DNA from: Duganella sp. Root336D2
Lineage (GTDB): Bacteria; Pseudomonadota; Gammaproteobacteria; Burkholderiales; Burkholderiaceae_D
Length of the DNA stretch: 64,000 nucleotides
Reading direction: 5' to 3'
Assembly (NCBI RefSeq): GCF_001425005.1
Contig: NZ_LMDB01000001.1
Span: forward strand, 312,393-376,392
Positions 44,308-54,391 of the stretch are shown in pieces. Both the position numbers and the translations under genes were made by a program. The notes under the pieces are model-generated. The model was not told the origin of the DNA. It searched no databases and saw nothing but the letters and a program-made list of their open reading frames with translations. Position 1 is the first letter of the stretch. The number at the start of each line of letters is the position of its first letter.

Positions 44308-45399
44308 TCAGTGGACCGGATTGGCGCGGGTCGCTTCCGGTCCTGCTGCGGGCAGCATTTCAGCGGCCGCCGGCGCCATCATCAAGCGCATGGGAATGGC
44401 CAGCTCGATGCCGTGCTCGGCCAGCGCGCCCACCACCCGCAGGTAGATTGCCTGCTGGGTGTCCATGAAGACGAAGTAGTCGGGCGACTTGATCCAGTAG
44501 ACGGTTTCGAAGTCGAACGACCACTCGCCAAGGCCCGAAAAATGCGAGCGTTCGAAGGTCGCCGTCTGCTCCTGGGCCAGCACGGCGTCCTTCAGTAGCC
44601 GCGGAATCTCGCGCAACTGCTGTTCCGCCGTACCGTGACGCACCCGCAGGATGAATGCGGCACGCCGCGTGTGCATGCGCGTCTGGTTCAGGATGCGGGC
44701 CTTCAGGATGTCGCCGTTGGAAAAAATGATCTGGTCGCCGCCCAGGCCGCGCAAGCGCGTGGTCTTCAAGCCGATGTATTCAACCGTGCCCAGCTTGTCG
44801 TCCACAATGATGAAGTCGCCGACGACGAAGGGTTTGTCCAGCACGATGGAAAGCGAGGCAAACAGGTCGCCCAGGATGTTCTGCACCGCCAGCGCCACTG
44901 CGATGCCGCTGATGCCGAGGCTGGCCACCAGCGTCGTGATATTGAAGCCCAGGTTGTCCAGTACCATGAGGGTAAAGACGACCCAGACCACCAGGCGCAA
45001 TACGAAGTCGATGATCGCAGCGGAGGTGGCAGAGGCGCCTTTCTCGTCGCGCGCACGGTAATGGCCGCGCCACGAGCGCAGCAGGCTGTCGGCCCAGACT
45101 CCGCCCTGCAGCAGCAGGGTGGTGGCCGTGATGCGCCACATCCAGGTCTGCTGCTTCGGCGGCAAGTCGAGCATCTGGCTCCCCAGCCACGCCCCGCCCA
45201 CCGCTATGGTCAGCAACCAGGTCTTGCGCAGCGCGCGCACCAGCCAATCGTCAATCGCCGTATGGGTATATGCGGCGATCACCGCCAGGCGCCGCACAGC
45301 CAGGCATTTCACCAGGTACAGCACGGCCGCCGCCGCTGCCATCACGGCCAGCGCCGTGCCCCATTCTTCGACCGAATTTCCGAGAAAGGTATAACGCAT
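44308..45399 (-). CDS. Mechanosensitive ion channel, MscS family
   Basis: 363 residues from the ATG at 45399 (no clear ribosome site; upstream in-frame codons exist). Membrane helices cover about residues 10-170. The pore helix and the MscS core read LGISGIAVALAVQNILGDLFASLSIVLDKPF (core VALAVQNILGDLFASLSIV), then VGDFIIVDDKLGTVEYIGLKTTRLRG. The C-terminal part is the cytoplasmic cage. It opens under osmotic downshock. It is divergent from the GH1-RmlD fusion and 199 bp upstream of GH2. Confidence 0.93.
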   Translation of the reverse strand: MRYTFLGNSVEEWGTALAVMAAAAAVLYLVKCLAVRRLAVIAAYTHTAIDDWLVRALRKTWLLTIAVGGAWLGSQMLDLPPKQQTWMWRITATTLLLQGGVWADSLLRSWRGHYRARDEKGASATSAAIIDFVLRLVVWVVFTLMVLDNLGFNITTLVASLGISGIAVALAVQNILGDLFASLSIVLDKPFVVGDFIIVDDKLGTVEYIGLKTTRLRGLGGDQIIFSNGDILKARILNQTRMHTRRAAFILRVRHGTAEQQLREIPRLLKDAVLAQEQTATFERSHFSGLGEWSFDFETVYWIKSPDYFVFMDTQQAIYLRVVGALAEHGIELAIPMRLMMAPAAAEMLPAAGPEATRANPVH

Positions 45400-45517
45400 C
45401 CGCGCAGTGTAGCGAAGCGGGGCCGGTGACTGCGCACGCATGACTACCGGCAAGGTTGCGCCAGCCAGTGGAAAAGTTCGGGATACTTTCGCCACCTCGA
45501 CTCGCAAGCCCAGAACA

Positions 45518-47749
45518 ATGTCAACAAACAAGCCAACCACCGTAGAACTGTGGGGCGGACTGGAAGGCACCGTCAACCGCGTAGCCGACCAATACTTCAG
45601 CCAGATTGAGCGCAACGGCCACGACCGGCGCGAGGACGACCTGGACCGCTTTGCGGCGCTGGGTATTCGCGCGCTACGCTACCCCGTGCTGTGGGAGCGG
45701 GTGGCGCCGAATGGCCTGGCCAGTGCCGACTGGACCCAGCCGGACAAGCGATTGCCGGTCTTGCAGGCGCTGGGTGTCACCCCGATTGTGGGCCTGGTGC
45801 ATCACGGCAGTGGCCCCTTGCATACCAGCCTGGTGGATCCGGCCTTCGCCGAGCAGCTGGCCGGCTACGCGGGCGCGGTGGCGCAGCGCTATCCCTGGAT
45901 CCAGTACTACACGCCCGTCAACGAACCCTTGACGACGGCACGCTTTTGCGGCCTCTACGGACTGTGGTATCCGCACGGGCGCGACGACAAGACTTTCCTG
46001 CGCGCCCTGCTCCATCAATGCCAAGGCACCGTGCTGGCGATGCGCGCCATCCGTGCCGTCAATCCGCACGCCAAGCTGATCCAGACCGATGACCTCGGTA
46101 AGACTTATAGCACGCCAGAGCTGTCCGACTGGGCGGACTTCTATAATGATCGCCGCTGGCTGGCCTGGGACCTGCTGTGCGGGCGCGTCAACCAGGAACA
46201 TGCCTTGTGGCCCTACCTCACCGAACGCGGCGGACTCAGCGCGCAAGAGCTGCTGTGGTTCAGCGAGAACCCGTGCCCGCCCGACATCATCGGCTTGAAC
46301 TACTACATCACCAGCGAACGCTGGCTCGATCACCGCGCCGAGCGCTATCCGCAGCGCTACGTAGGCGCAGACGGTTTTGCCGACATCGAAACAGCGCGTG
46401 CCCTGGCCGTTCCCACGCCAGGCATTGGACCGCTGCTCGACGAAGTATGGGAACGCTACAAGCTGCCAATGGCCGTGACCGAAGCCCATATCGACGCCAA
46501 CCGGGAAGACCAGCTGCGCTGGCTGCTCGAAGTGTGGAACGCGGCCGAGGAAGCAAGCCGGCGCGGCGCGGACGTGCGCGCCGTGACGGTATGGTCGCTG
46601 CTGGGTTCTTTCGATTGGAATTGCCTGGTAACCGAGTGCAGCGGGTATTACGAAACGGGCGCCTTCGACCTGCGCGCACCGCTTCCGCGCCCTACCGCCT
46701 TGGCCACAATGATGCGCGAGCTGGCCACCGGCCGCCCGCTATCGAGCCCGGTCTTGCAAGGCGCCGGCTGGTGGCGCCGCCCCGGCCGTTTTCTCTGCCC
46801 GCCGGCGGCCAGCAGCACCAGCCTGGCAGCCCTGCCAGCCGAACGCCAGGTCCCGCAGCGCCCCGCACAGCCGATCCTGATCAGCGGCGCCACCGGCACG
46901 CTGGGATCGGCGTTTGCGCGCATCTGCGAGCAACGCAACCTGTCGTACCGCGTCCTGACGCGCCAGGAGATGGACATTGCCGATCCAGCTTCGGTGGAGG
47001 CAGCCATCCGGCTCTACCAGCCCTGGGCCATCATCAATGCCGGCGGCTATGTGCGTGTACACCAGGCCGAGCAGGAGCAAGCCCGCTGCCTGCGCGAAAA
47101 TACACACGGTGCGGCCGTGCTGGCCGTCGCCTGTGCGCGCCACGCCTTGCGCCTGCTTGGATTTTCCAGCGACCTGGTGTTCGACGGCGGCAAGGGCGCG
47201 CCCTACGTGGAAAGCGATCGTACAGCGCCGCTGAATGTCTATGGGCGCAGCAAGGCGGAGGCCGAGCAACGCATGCTGTCCATCCACCCCGGCACACTTG
47301 TTGTGCGCACCAGCGCCTTCTTCGGACCATGGGACCGCCACAACTTTGTAACAAACGCGCTGCAGGCGCTGGCCGCCGGCGAGCGCTTCGCCGCAGCCGA
47401 CGACGTGATCGTCTCACCCACGTATGTACCGGACCTGGTCCAGACCTGCCTCGATCTCCTGATCGACCAGGAAAGCGGCATCTGGCATCTGTCCAACGGC
47501 GAAGCGCTCAGTTGGCACCAGCTGGCGCAGCGCGTCTGCCTGATGGCCGACGTCGGCACAGACGAACTGGAAGCCTGCGCAGCCGTTACCTTCGACGGCC
47601 ACGCCGCACAGCCGCGCTTCTCGGCTCTGGGCAGCGAACGCGGCATCCTGATGCCGACGCTGGATGACGCCCTCGCGCGCTACGTACTCGCCGCCAACAG
47701 CCTGCGCGAATCGGGCGCTGCGCAGAAGGCTCACTACGGCGGCAGCTGA
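45518..47749 (+). CDS. Fusion of a GH1-like glycosidase with an RmlD-type sugar-nucleotide reductase
   Basis: 743 residues from the ATG at 45518 (MSTNKPTTVELWGG). Residues 1-420 form a GH1-like TIM barrel: LRYPVLWERVAPNG, YYTPVNEPLTTARFCG near 135 (acid/base Glu in NEP), IIGLNYYITSERWLD and a nucleophile-like TEAHIDANREDQ near 325. Residues 450-743 form a dTDP-4-dehydrorhamnose reductase-like short-chain fold: ILISGATGTLGSAFARIC, PWAIINAGGYVRV, LGFSSDLVFDGGKGAPYVE, NVYGRSKAEAE (Tyr-x3-Lys). There is no signal peptide. The gene is the only plus-strand member of this sugar region. Confidence 0.88.
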   Translation: MSTNKPTTVELWGGLEGTVNRVADQYFSQIERNGHDRREDDLDRFAALGIRALRYPVLWERVAPNGLASADWTQPDKRLPVLQALGVTPIVGLVHHGSGPLHTSLVDPAFAEQLAGYAGAVAQRYPWIQYYTPVNEPLTTARFCGLYGLWYPHGRDDKTFLRALLHQCQGTVLAMRAIRAVNPHAKLIQTDDLGKTYSTPELSDWADFYNDRRWLAWDLLCGRVNQEHALWPYLTERGGLSAQELLWFSENPCPPDIIGLNYYITSERWLDHRAERYPQRYVGADGFADIETARALAVPTPGIGPLLDEVWERYKLPMAVTEAHIDANREDQLRWLLEVWNAAEEASRRGADVRAVTVWSLLGSFDWNCLVTECSGYYETGAFDLRAPLPRPTALATMMRELATGRPLSSPVLQGAGWWRRPGRFLCPPAASSTSLAALPAERQVPQRPAQPILISGATGTLGSAFARICEQRNLSYRVLTRQEMDIADPASVEAAIRLYQPWAIINAGGYVRVHQAEQEQARCLRENTHGAAVLAVACARHALRLLGFSSDLVFDGGKGAPYVESDRTAPLNVYGRSKAEAEQRMLSIHPGTLVVRTSAFFGPWDRHNFVTNALQALAAGERFAAADDVIVSPTYVPDLVQTCLDLLIDQESGIWHLSNGEALSWHQLAQRVCLMADVGTDELEACAAVTFDGHAAQPRFSALGSERGILMPTLDDALARYVLAANSLRESGAAQKAHYGGS

Positions 47750-47869
47750 CCTGGCGCCTTGACCGCCCTGGTCAATTTCATTATGCCAGTTGGGAATATT
47801 CATAATTGCCAAGACAGGCTGTCGCACCGACAATTGCCGCCAGGCAACATTAATCGTTGGAAGGATGGC

Positions 47870-50509
47870 ATGAAAAATTATAAGATGCGAACGATCGCCC
47901 TGTCGATTTTCGCAGCGAGTCTCGCCGCGGGCTGTGGCGGCGGCTTCGAAGAAGCCACCAGTACGACTGCACCAGACAACAGCAGCAACACCCGCAACAC
48001 ACCGGCTGCAAACGGCACTGGCAGCACGCCTGGCACTGGCAGCACGCCTGGCGCTGGCGGCGCGCCTGACACCGGCGGCGCTCCCGGCACTGGCACCACG
48101 ACCGGGGCTGACACGACGCCCGGCGCTGGCGGCACGCCTGGCGGCGGCACGGCGGCCCGCGTTTTCAACCACCCCGGCGCCCCGCTCACCCGTTCTGACC
48201 TCAACACGCTCAAGGCCTACGTCGACCAGGGCCGGCAACCATGGAAGTCCGCCTACGAGCAGCTGGCAAACGAAGGCAGGTCCAAGCTCACCTATGCCAT
48301 GCAGGGGCCGTACGCGACAGTCGGTCGCGCGCCCGACGTGAATCTATGGGCATGGCGCAGCGACATGATGGCGGTCTGGAATCTCTCGCGCATGTGGCAT
48401 TTCACCGGCAACGACGAATACGCAAAGAAGGCGCGCCAGATCCTCATGGCCTGGGCGACTACCCAGGTCGAGTTTTCCGGCCGCGAGTCCATGCTCGACC
48501 TGGGCGACTACGCCTATATGTTCGTGGGCGGTGCCGACATCCTGCGCGGCACGTGGCCGGGCTGGACGGAAGCCGACACTGCCACAATGAAGAAATACTT
48601 CAAGAATGTCCTGATCCCGGCATCGAACCCCTATGGCGAAAACCAGTTTGGCGCCGCCAACAAGGGCGCATTGGCAATGGTTGCCCTCGGTTTGATGTCC
48701 ATCTTCAACGACGATGCAGCGGCGGTGGACAAGGTTGTGTACCAGGTGCGCACGCTGGCCCACATCGGACTGCGCAATTCCAACGATATCGGCATGCTCG
48801 GCGACTCCCTGCGCGACCAGGGCCACTTCCATGGGCAGCTCAAATCGCTGATCATGCTCGCCGAGGCACTCTGGAAGCAAGGCATCGACATCTATTCCGA
48901 TTTCGACGACCGGCTGCTGGCAGCTGGTGAATATTTCGCGCGGGTCAACGAACTCGTGCCGACCACTGCACTCCCGTTTGGCACCACCGATGCCTATTAC
49001 ATCGCTGACGGAACCAACCGCGGCTGGGACGGCTGGGGTGGCGGTAACGTCCTGCTCAACCAGATCCATGCCGCCTACGCCATCCGCAAGGGCGTGCAGG
49101 CACCATTTATCGCACAACGGCGCCTCTGGATGCCGGTGGACGGCAACAGCTTCATGTTCTTGAAGGACGCCGACACCTCCGTCGCGGCGCCGGCGCCACA
49201 GCTTGCCATTCCATCGACCGCCTCGCTGACAACGGGTTTGAGCAGCATTGACCTCGGCGGCGCCATCCCAAGCGGGTCCGCCAGCTATGCCGCCGGCAAA
49301 TGGACTGTGACGGGCGGCGGAGCAGAGATTTGGGGCACTAACGACAGTTGCTACTTCGCCTACAAGGCTCTGGTCGGCGACGGCGCCATCATCGCCAAGG
49401 TTGAATCGGTCCAGAACACCGGCCCGTCTGCAAAGGCGGGGGTGATGATCCGCACCAGCCTTGACCAAGGCGCCCCGCGTGCGTGGATGGCCATCGCCAG
49501 TCGCGGCGCCGCCGAGCAGAATATGCGGAATCTTACAGCCTATGGCGGCAGCAATTACGCGAACAAAGTCCTTCCTATTGCGAACACTGCGGCCTCCTAT
49601 TGGGTCAAGCTCGAGCGCATCGGCAACGTCATCACCGGCTACCTGTCTCCGGATGGCACCAACTGGGCCGCCACCGACGTCGGCCGGATTGACGGCCCCC
49701 TGCCGAATACCATCTACGCAGGCCTGGTAGTCTCTTCGACGGTCAACGGCACACCTAACAGCTCGATCTTCAGCAACGTGCAGATCACTGGAGGAGACGG
49801 CAATGCCCCGAGCGTGATCCCGGCAGCGCCGGCAGCGCTGCTGGCCTCGCCGGGCGATGGCGCTGTTCCCCTGCGCTGGCAGCGCTCATCCGGCGCTACG
49901 CGCTACGTGGTCAAGCGCGCCAAGTCCAGCGGCGGCCCCTATACTGCCATCGCAACAGATGTCAAGGGCGGCAGCTACACGGACAAATCGGTGGCCAACG
50001 GCACCTCCTACTACTACACCGTCGCAGCGGCAAACTCCGCCGGCGTTGGCGCCGATTCCCCCGAGGACTCGGCCACACCGTTCCACCCGATGGTCAATGT
50101 CGCCGCCGGCGGCACTGCCAACGACAGTGCGAACAATGCCGACAACGCCAAGCGCGCCTTCGACCATAACTCGGCGACGCAATGGTTCTACAAAGGTGTG
50201 CAGGGTTGGCTGCAATATGACCTCGGGCATACGGAGACAGTCCAGAGCTACACCGTCATCAGTTCCAACGACCAGGTTCCGCGCGATCCGAAGGACTGGG
50301 AGCTCCAGGGTTCCAACGACGGCGTGGCCTGGCAAACACTCGACGCGCAAAGCAATCAGGTGTTCGGCCGACGCTTCGCGCCGAAGAACTACCCTGTCTC
50401 CCGGCCCGGTGCCTATCGCTACTACCGGCTCAACATCACGGCCAATAACGGCGACGCCACCTTTACCGACCTCGCGGAATTCGGTCTGTTCGCGTCCAAG
50501 CCGCAGTGA
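47870..50509 (+). CDS. Alginate-lyase-fold lipoprotein with FN3 and discoidin (F5/8C) domains
   Basis: 879 residues from the ATG at 47870 (AAGGA 5 nt upstream). Lipobox LAAGCGGG, then a Gly-Thr-Pro linker. Residues about 100-420 resemble the (alpha/alpha) barrel of the alginate lyase family: WAWRSDMMAVWNLSRMWHFTGNDEYAKKA, NQFGAANKGALAMVALGLM, DGSLRDQGHFHGQ-type LGDSLRDQGHFHGQLKSL. Then come a DUF1349/concanavalin-like domain with AKAGVMIRTSLDQGAPRAWM, a fibronectin III domain near 650-740 and a C-terminal F5/8 type C domain with DHNSATQWFYK and LQGSNDGVAW. It is a surface polysaccharide lyase; the substrate could be alginate or another uronate polymer. Confidence 0.88.
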   Translation: MKNYKMRTIALSIFAASLAAGCGGGFEEATSTTAPDNSSNTRNTPAANGTGSTPGTGSTPGAGGAPDTGGAPGTGTTTGADTTPGAGGTPGGGTAARVFNHPGAPLTRSDLNTLKAYVDQGRQPWKSAYEQLANEGRSKLTYAMQGPYATVGRAPDVNLWAWRSDMMAVWNLSRMWHFTGNDEYAKKARQILMAWATTQVEFSGRESMLDLGDYAYMFVGGADILRGTWPGWTEADTATMKKYFKNVLIPASNPYGENQFGAANKGALAMVALGLMSIFNDDAAAVDKVVYQVRTLAHIGLRNSNDIGMLGDSLRDQGHFHGQLKSLIMLAEALWKQGIDIYSDFDDRLLAAGEYFARVNELVPTTALPFGTTDAYYIADGTNRGWDGWGGGNVLLNQIHAAYAIRKGVQAPFIAQRRLWMPVDGNSFMFLKDADTSVAAPAPQLAIPSTASLTTGLSSIDLGGAIPSGSASYAAGKWTVTGGGAEIWGTNDSCYFAYKALVGDGAIIAKVESVQNTGPSAKAGVMIRTSLDQGAPRAWMAIASRGAAEQNMRNLTAYGGSNYANKVLPIANTAASYWVKLERIGNVITGYLSPDGTNWAATDVGRIDGPLPNTIYAGLVVSSTVNGTPNSSIFSNVQITGGDGNAPSVIPAAPAALLASPGDGAVPLRWQRSSGATRYVVKRAKSSGGPYTAIATDVKGGSYTDKSVANGTSYYYTVAAANSAGVGADSPEDSATPFHPMVNVAAGGTANDSANNADNAKRAFDHNSATQWFYKGVQGWLQYDLGHTETVQSYTVISSNDQVPRDPKDWELQGSNDGVAWQTLDAQSNQVFGRRFAPKNYPVSRPGAYRYYRLNITANNGDATFTDLAEFGLFASKPQ
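48014..48139 (+). repeat. Seven 18-bp tandem units encoding a Gly-Thr-Pro linker
   Basis: Seven in-frame 18-bp units; the first two (GGCACTGGCAGCACGCCT) are identical and the others are diverged. They encode GTGSTP, GTGSTP, GAGGAP, DTGGAP, GTGTTT, GADTTP, GAGGTP, a flexible spacer between the lipid anchor and the catalytic domain. Copy number may vary between strains. Confidence 0.85.
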
Positions 50510-50868
50510 AAACCGCGTGCGGCCCGGCCTTGTAAGTCGTTAATGAAAGTTAACGATTGCATTGCCGGGCTGCCCCCCCACACTGCCCTGCATGCGGGTC
50601 ACCACCCAAGGTGAAATCGCGTGCTTTCTTTGGGCGCAGGCAGTGCAAATCACATCCGCGGTTTGATTTCTGGCGAACAGCGTTTGGCGGAACGTTAAAC
50701 GCTCGAGCAAAATCGTTCTCGCCACCGGCAATTTTCATAATTGCCTTATCGCGCATCGCGTCGCAAAAATAGCCGCACTCGCGCCCTCATCCCCATACAG
50801 CACTATCCCGGAGCCTGGCAGAAGAGTAATTCCCACCTTGGCAATCCCATTTCACGAAAGGCGTTCCA
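50510..50868. other. Intergenic region before the GH127 pseudogene
   Basis: 359 bp without a gene. It holds an inverted repeat CGTTAA-TGAAAG-TTAACG at 50537-50554 and a related AACGTTAAACG at about 50694. These may be regulator sites for the GH127 gene; no promoter boxes could be assigned with confidence. Confidence 0.45.
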
Positions 50869-52841
50869 ATGTCCTTCACCCGGCGATCGATGCTCAAAGC
50901 CACGCTCGCGGCGCTGCCGGCGCATTGCGCCGCCCGCGACCTTGGCCAACTTGTACCTTCCGTGCCGGCCCCTGTTCCTGTTGATGCGGCGCACGCCTTC
51001 CTCGCGACCCAGGTGCGCTTGCTGCCGGGAAGTCCGTTTTACATACGGCAGGAGCTGCAGCGCAAAGGAGTGCTGGCCTCTTATGATCCCGACAAGTTAC
51101 TTTATCCCTATCGCGCCCTGGCCAAACTTCCCCAAAAAGAAGGCATCGCAAGCGGCTATGACGGTTGGGATAGTGGTTTTCTGCGCGGGCACATGACGGG
51201 GCACTATTTGTCCGCCGCTTCGCGCATGGCGGCGGCTACCGGCAGCACGCTGTTTCGCGACCGGGTGAACTACCTGGTGGGTGAGCTCTCCAAATGCCAG
51301 GGCAGCCTGGATCTGGATGGTTACCTGGCGGCTTTTCCCACAGCTGCATTTGACCAGCTTGAAGGTAAGCCTGGGGCCGATGCGGAGGGCATCTTGGTGC
51401 CTTATTACACGGTCCAGAAGATTATGTCGGGCCTCCTCGACGCCCATGCCTATGTCGGGAACCAGCAGGCGCTCAAGGTAGCTAGCCGGATGGCAGACTA
51501 CTTTGGGAAGCGGCTCGCAGCGCTTGATGCCGCACAGATTGACAGGTTGTTCCGCACGGACGGCAGCCGCAATCCGCAAAACGAATTTGGTGCGATGAGT
51601 GACGTTCTGGCGGAACTCTTCAAAATCGACAACGATCCCCGGCATCTCGCCGCCGCCCGTAGGTTCAATCGCGCATGGTTTGTCGGCCCGCTTGCCGCGG
51701 GCGAAGATCGGCTGGGCGGCGTACACGCCAATACGCACGTCGCGCAAGCAGTGGGCTTGGCAAACTGTGCTAACGCCAATGGCAACCCGCTGGAACTGAA
51801 GGCCTCCGAAAATTTCTGGCGGCTGGTTGTGCACAAGCATTCGTTCACCAACGGAGGCAACTCATTTAACGAATGGTTCGACAAACCCGGCGTCGAGGCC
51901 GGCCCGTCAATCGATGACCACAAGTCTTGTCCCCGACTACGGCCGAAACCTGCAACACCCACAACATGCTCAAGCTCACCACCAGGCTTTTCGAGCGCAA
52001 CCGCCGCGCGGAGCTCGCTGACTATTACGAGCGCGCCTTGTATAACCACGTGCTGGCTTCGGTGGCGCCCGATTCGGGCGCCGTGACGTACTTCACGCCG
52101 CTCCATGGCGACTTTCGCACCTATCTTAACGGCAGTTTTTGCTGTAACGGCACCGGTATTGAAAACACCGCACGCTACAACGAAGGAATTTACTTTCGCA
52201 AGGATGATACGCTCTGGGTGAACCTGTATATCCCATCAGAGCTCAACTGGCCGGAAGCCGGGATGCTTTTGCGGCAGGAAGGGGATATCGCGCGCGGTGA
52301 CCCGGTGCGCTTGACGGTGCTCAAAACTGGCGCCCATGCCATTACCCTCAATTTGCGAATCCCAGCATGGATCGCCAAACCGGCTGCATTGAGCATCAAT
52401 GGGAAGCCGCAAGCGGTGGACGCGAAGCCCGCAAGCTATATCTCGTTAAGTCGGCAATGGAAAGCCGGCGACGTCATCGATCTTACGCTCCCGGTGGGGC
52501 TGCGGCTGGAGCAAGCCAGGGACGCATCTTCGATGGTCTCCATATTCCATGGTCCCCTATTGCTGGCTGGTGAACTTGGCAAGGACAAAATGCCCGGTAG
52601 CGACGTGGGCGACAAGGATGCCTTCCTGAAGATCGCTGCGGCGCCGGTTCCCAATCTCGTCAGCACGTCCGGCAATCCGGCCGATTGGCTCGCTCCGGTT
52701 CCCGGCGATCCGTCCGCGTTCAGAATCAAGGACGCTGGTCCGGCAACCGGAATTGTCGTTCGGCCGTTATTTGACCTGCATCACCAACGCTATTCCGTTT
52801 ATTGGCACCTTCGCAAAGAGACGTTCCGAGACCGTCCATAG
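50869..52841 (+). pseudogene. GH127-type beta-L-arabinofuranosidase gene broken by a frameshift
   Basis: The first part (50869 to about 51930) starts with a Tat-like signal TRRSMLKATL and reads VRLLPGSPF, GYDGWDSGFLRGHMTGHYLSA and SFNEWFDKPG. The protein then continues in another frame from about 51930 to 52841: TAETCNTHNMLKLT, YYERALYNHVLAS, SFCCNGTGIENTARYNEGIYF. Together they give a normal GH127 (DUF1680) protein of about 655 residues. In the characterised HypBA1 enzyme the zinc ligands are the Glu and Cys of ETC and the two Cys of CC; both are intact but lie after the shift. One missing base (or two extra) near 51925-51935 explains it. AAAGG precedes the ATG. Confidence 0.85.
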
Positions 52842-52890
52842 CTGGCACACAAAAGAACGGCGGCCGAAGCTGCCGTTTAGCGTTGTTCGA

Positions 52891-53784
52891 CTACTTGAAC
52901 CGTTCAAAGAAGGCCTTGGACTCCTGCGCCGAGAAATTGGGATACCAGTGGCCGCCTGTCTCGGTACCGCACCAAATCACGGGCTTGCCGCTGTCGCAGC
53001 CCTGGTACTCTACGCAGCCGTTACTGCCCACTGGAACCGTGTTGGCACTACAGCTATTACGTTTAAGGAAAAGATCGCGCGCCTCCATCCCCGCTGAATA
53101 AGGCACTACGTTATCGTCTTTGGCGTGAATGAACATGGCCGCCACCTTATTGGAAGAACTGGCACAGCCACTCCAGAGCGAACCGGCCATCGGCACGATC
53201 GCTCGCACCACGTCGCCCATCTGGCATCCGATGGCGTTGGACATCATGCCACCAAAGCTGAAACCGGTAGCGAAAACACGCTGGGTGTCGGTGCACGCGC
53301 CCTGCTGTACCTCGCTGATCATCGCGCGCAGAAAGCGAATGTCACGGTCACCGGTGTTGGCCCAACCCTTATCCAGGCCTTCCGGAGCAACAAAGATGGC
53401 ATTGTCGCCGTACAGATTCTTCAGACCGAAAAAGCCGCTCCAACCGTAGACATCGGCAGCGCTGCCATCACGCCAGTGCAACCCGATGATCAAAGGATAG
53501 GCCTTGTTACGGTCATAGTTGGCCGGCATCTCGATCCAGTAGCTGCGCGAAGTACTGTCGCTGGTGAGCGAATGCATGCCGGTGGCCAGCTTGGAACCAC
53601 TGCCACAGCCCGCAGGGCTCGCAGGCGGCACGACGACGGGGGGTATGACGGGGGTTGACGGCGCAGCGCCCAACGCCGGTGTGGAACCCAACGCTGGGAT
53701 TGGTGCGGAAGGGTTGGCGGAGCTTGCCCCCCCGCCGCAGGCAACGAGCGCGGTGGAAAGCAGCGCGGCCCATACATATCTCAT
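52891..53784 (-). CDS. CE1/PHB-depolymerase-like esterase lipoprotein (feruloyl-esterase type)
   Basis: 297 residues from the ATG at 53784. Lipobox LVACGGG, a Pro-Ala-rich linker, then an alpha/beta hydrolase: RSYWIEMPANYDRNKAYPLIIGLHW, a nucleophile elbow ATGFSFGGMMSNAIGC (Ser in GFSFG), IHAKDDNVVPYSAGM for the Asp and GGHWYPNFSAQ for the His. Many Cys suggest disulfides. This is the layout of LpqC-like feruloyl or acetylxylan esterases, which remove ferulate or acetate from xylan. It is convergent with the GH127 pseudogene (49 bp between stops), and fits the arabinoxylan theme of the window. Confidence 0.85.
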   Translation of the reverse strand: MRYVWAALLSTALVACGGGASSANPSAPIPALGSTPALGAAPSTPVIPPVVVPPASPAGCGSGSKLATGMHSLTSDSTSRSYWIEMPANYDRNKAYPLIIGLHWRDGSAADVYGWSGFFGLKNLYGDNAIFVAPEGLDKGWANTGDRDIRFLRAMISEVQQGACTDTQRVFATGFSFGGMMSNAIGCQMGDVVRAIVPMAGSLWSGCASSSNKVAAMFIHAKDDNVVPYSAGMEARDLFLKRNSCSANTVPVGSNGCVEYQGCDSGKPVIWCGTETGGHWYPNFSAQESKAFFERFK

Positions 53785-54391
53785 ATCTTTTCCTTGTTTG
53801 ATTAAAATTTGCCCCAGCACACACCGTGACAGCCATGGGATGCAGAGGACCGGGATCTGCTGCAGCAGAAAGAAGACGGCACGACGTCGCATCAAAGATC
53901 GGATCTGTGACCAGACACGATCAGGGAAGCTCGTCCAGTTCGGTCGTGCTAACGAGGAACAAGGCGATCAGGGCAAAGCTGCGCGGTGCATCAAAACCTT
54001 CCATGCGCGGTAAGAAACCGATTATCTGTGCGCGCGTCGGCGCCTCCTCTACTCGTTTTTCGCGCTCGATTCTAACGGCGGCGATCGCGGCAGTCTTTTA
54101 TGTTTTTCGCCAATAGCCGACATGTTTTTGAGTTGCCGAAATCATCGCTGGCGAACTTCTGGGCTAGCGAGCCCCAGCCGGTCAGCTGCCACGCCATATG
54201 GGTCGGCGCGCAAGTGGATGACACGACTGATAGCGGCGTCGAACTGAGGTAGAACCTTCAATTTCAGCAGACTCCGCGGCATCGTTAAATAGTCGCTCCG
54301 ATTACCGACGAATCCGCGGGCTGAGCGGTATAAAATTGCCATCGTTGCAATTTACATCCATGCTTTGCCGTTCTCTGAGAAAGGATCAACC
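53785..54391. other. Intergenic region between esterase and OmpA genes
   Basis: About 600 bp. Short open frames on both strands lack ribosome sites and coding-like composition, including one on the minus strand at 54142-54342. The region must contain the promoters of both divergent genes. Nothing else was recognised. Confidence 0.5.

Noticed and set aside
46177..47667. 496-codon frame in another phase of the GH1-RmlD gene
   Set aside because: Arg-, Pro- and His-rich shadow of the real gene with no domain signal.
48014..48139. Tandem repeats as a possible CRISPR-like array
   Set aside because: The units are contiguous 18-mers in frame with a lipoprotein gene and encode a linker; there are no spacers.
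54142..54342. 66-codon frame on the minus strand upstream of OmpA
   Set aside because: No ribosome site and no recognisable homology; it lies in the expected OmpA promoter region.
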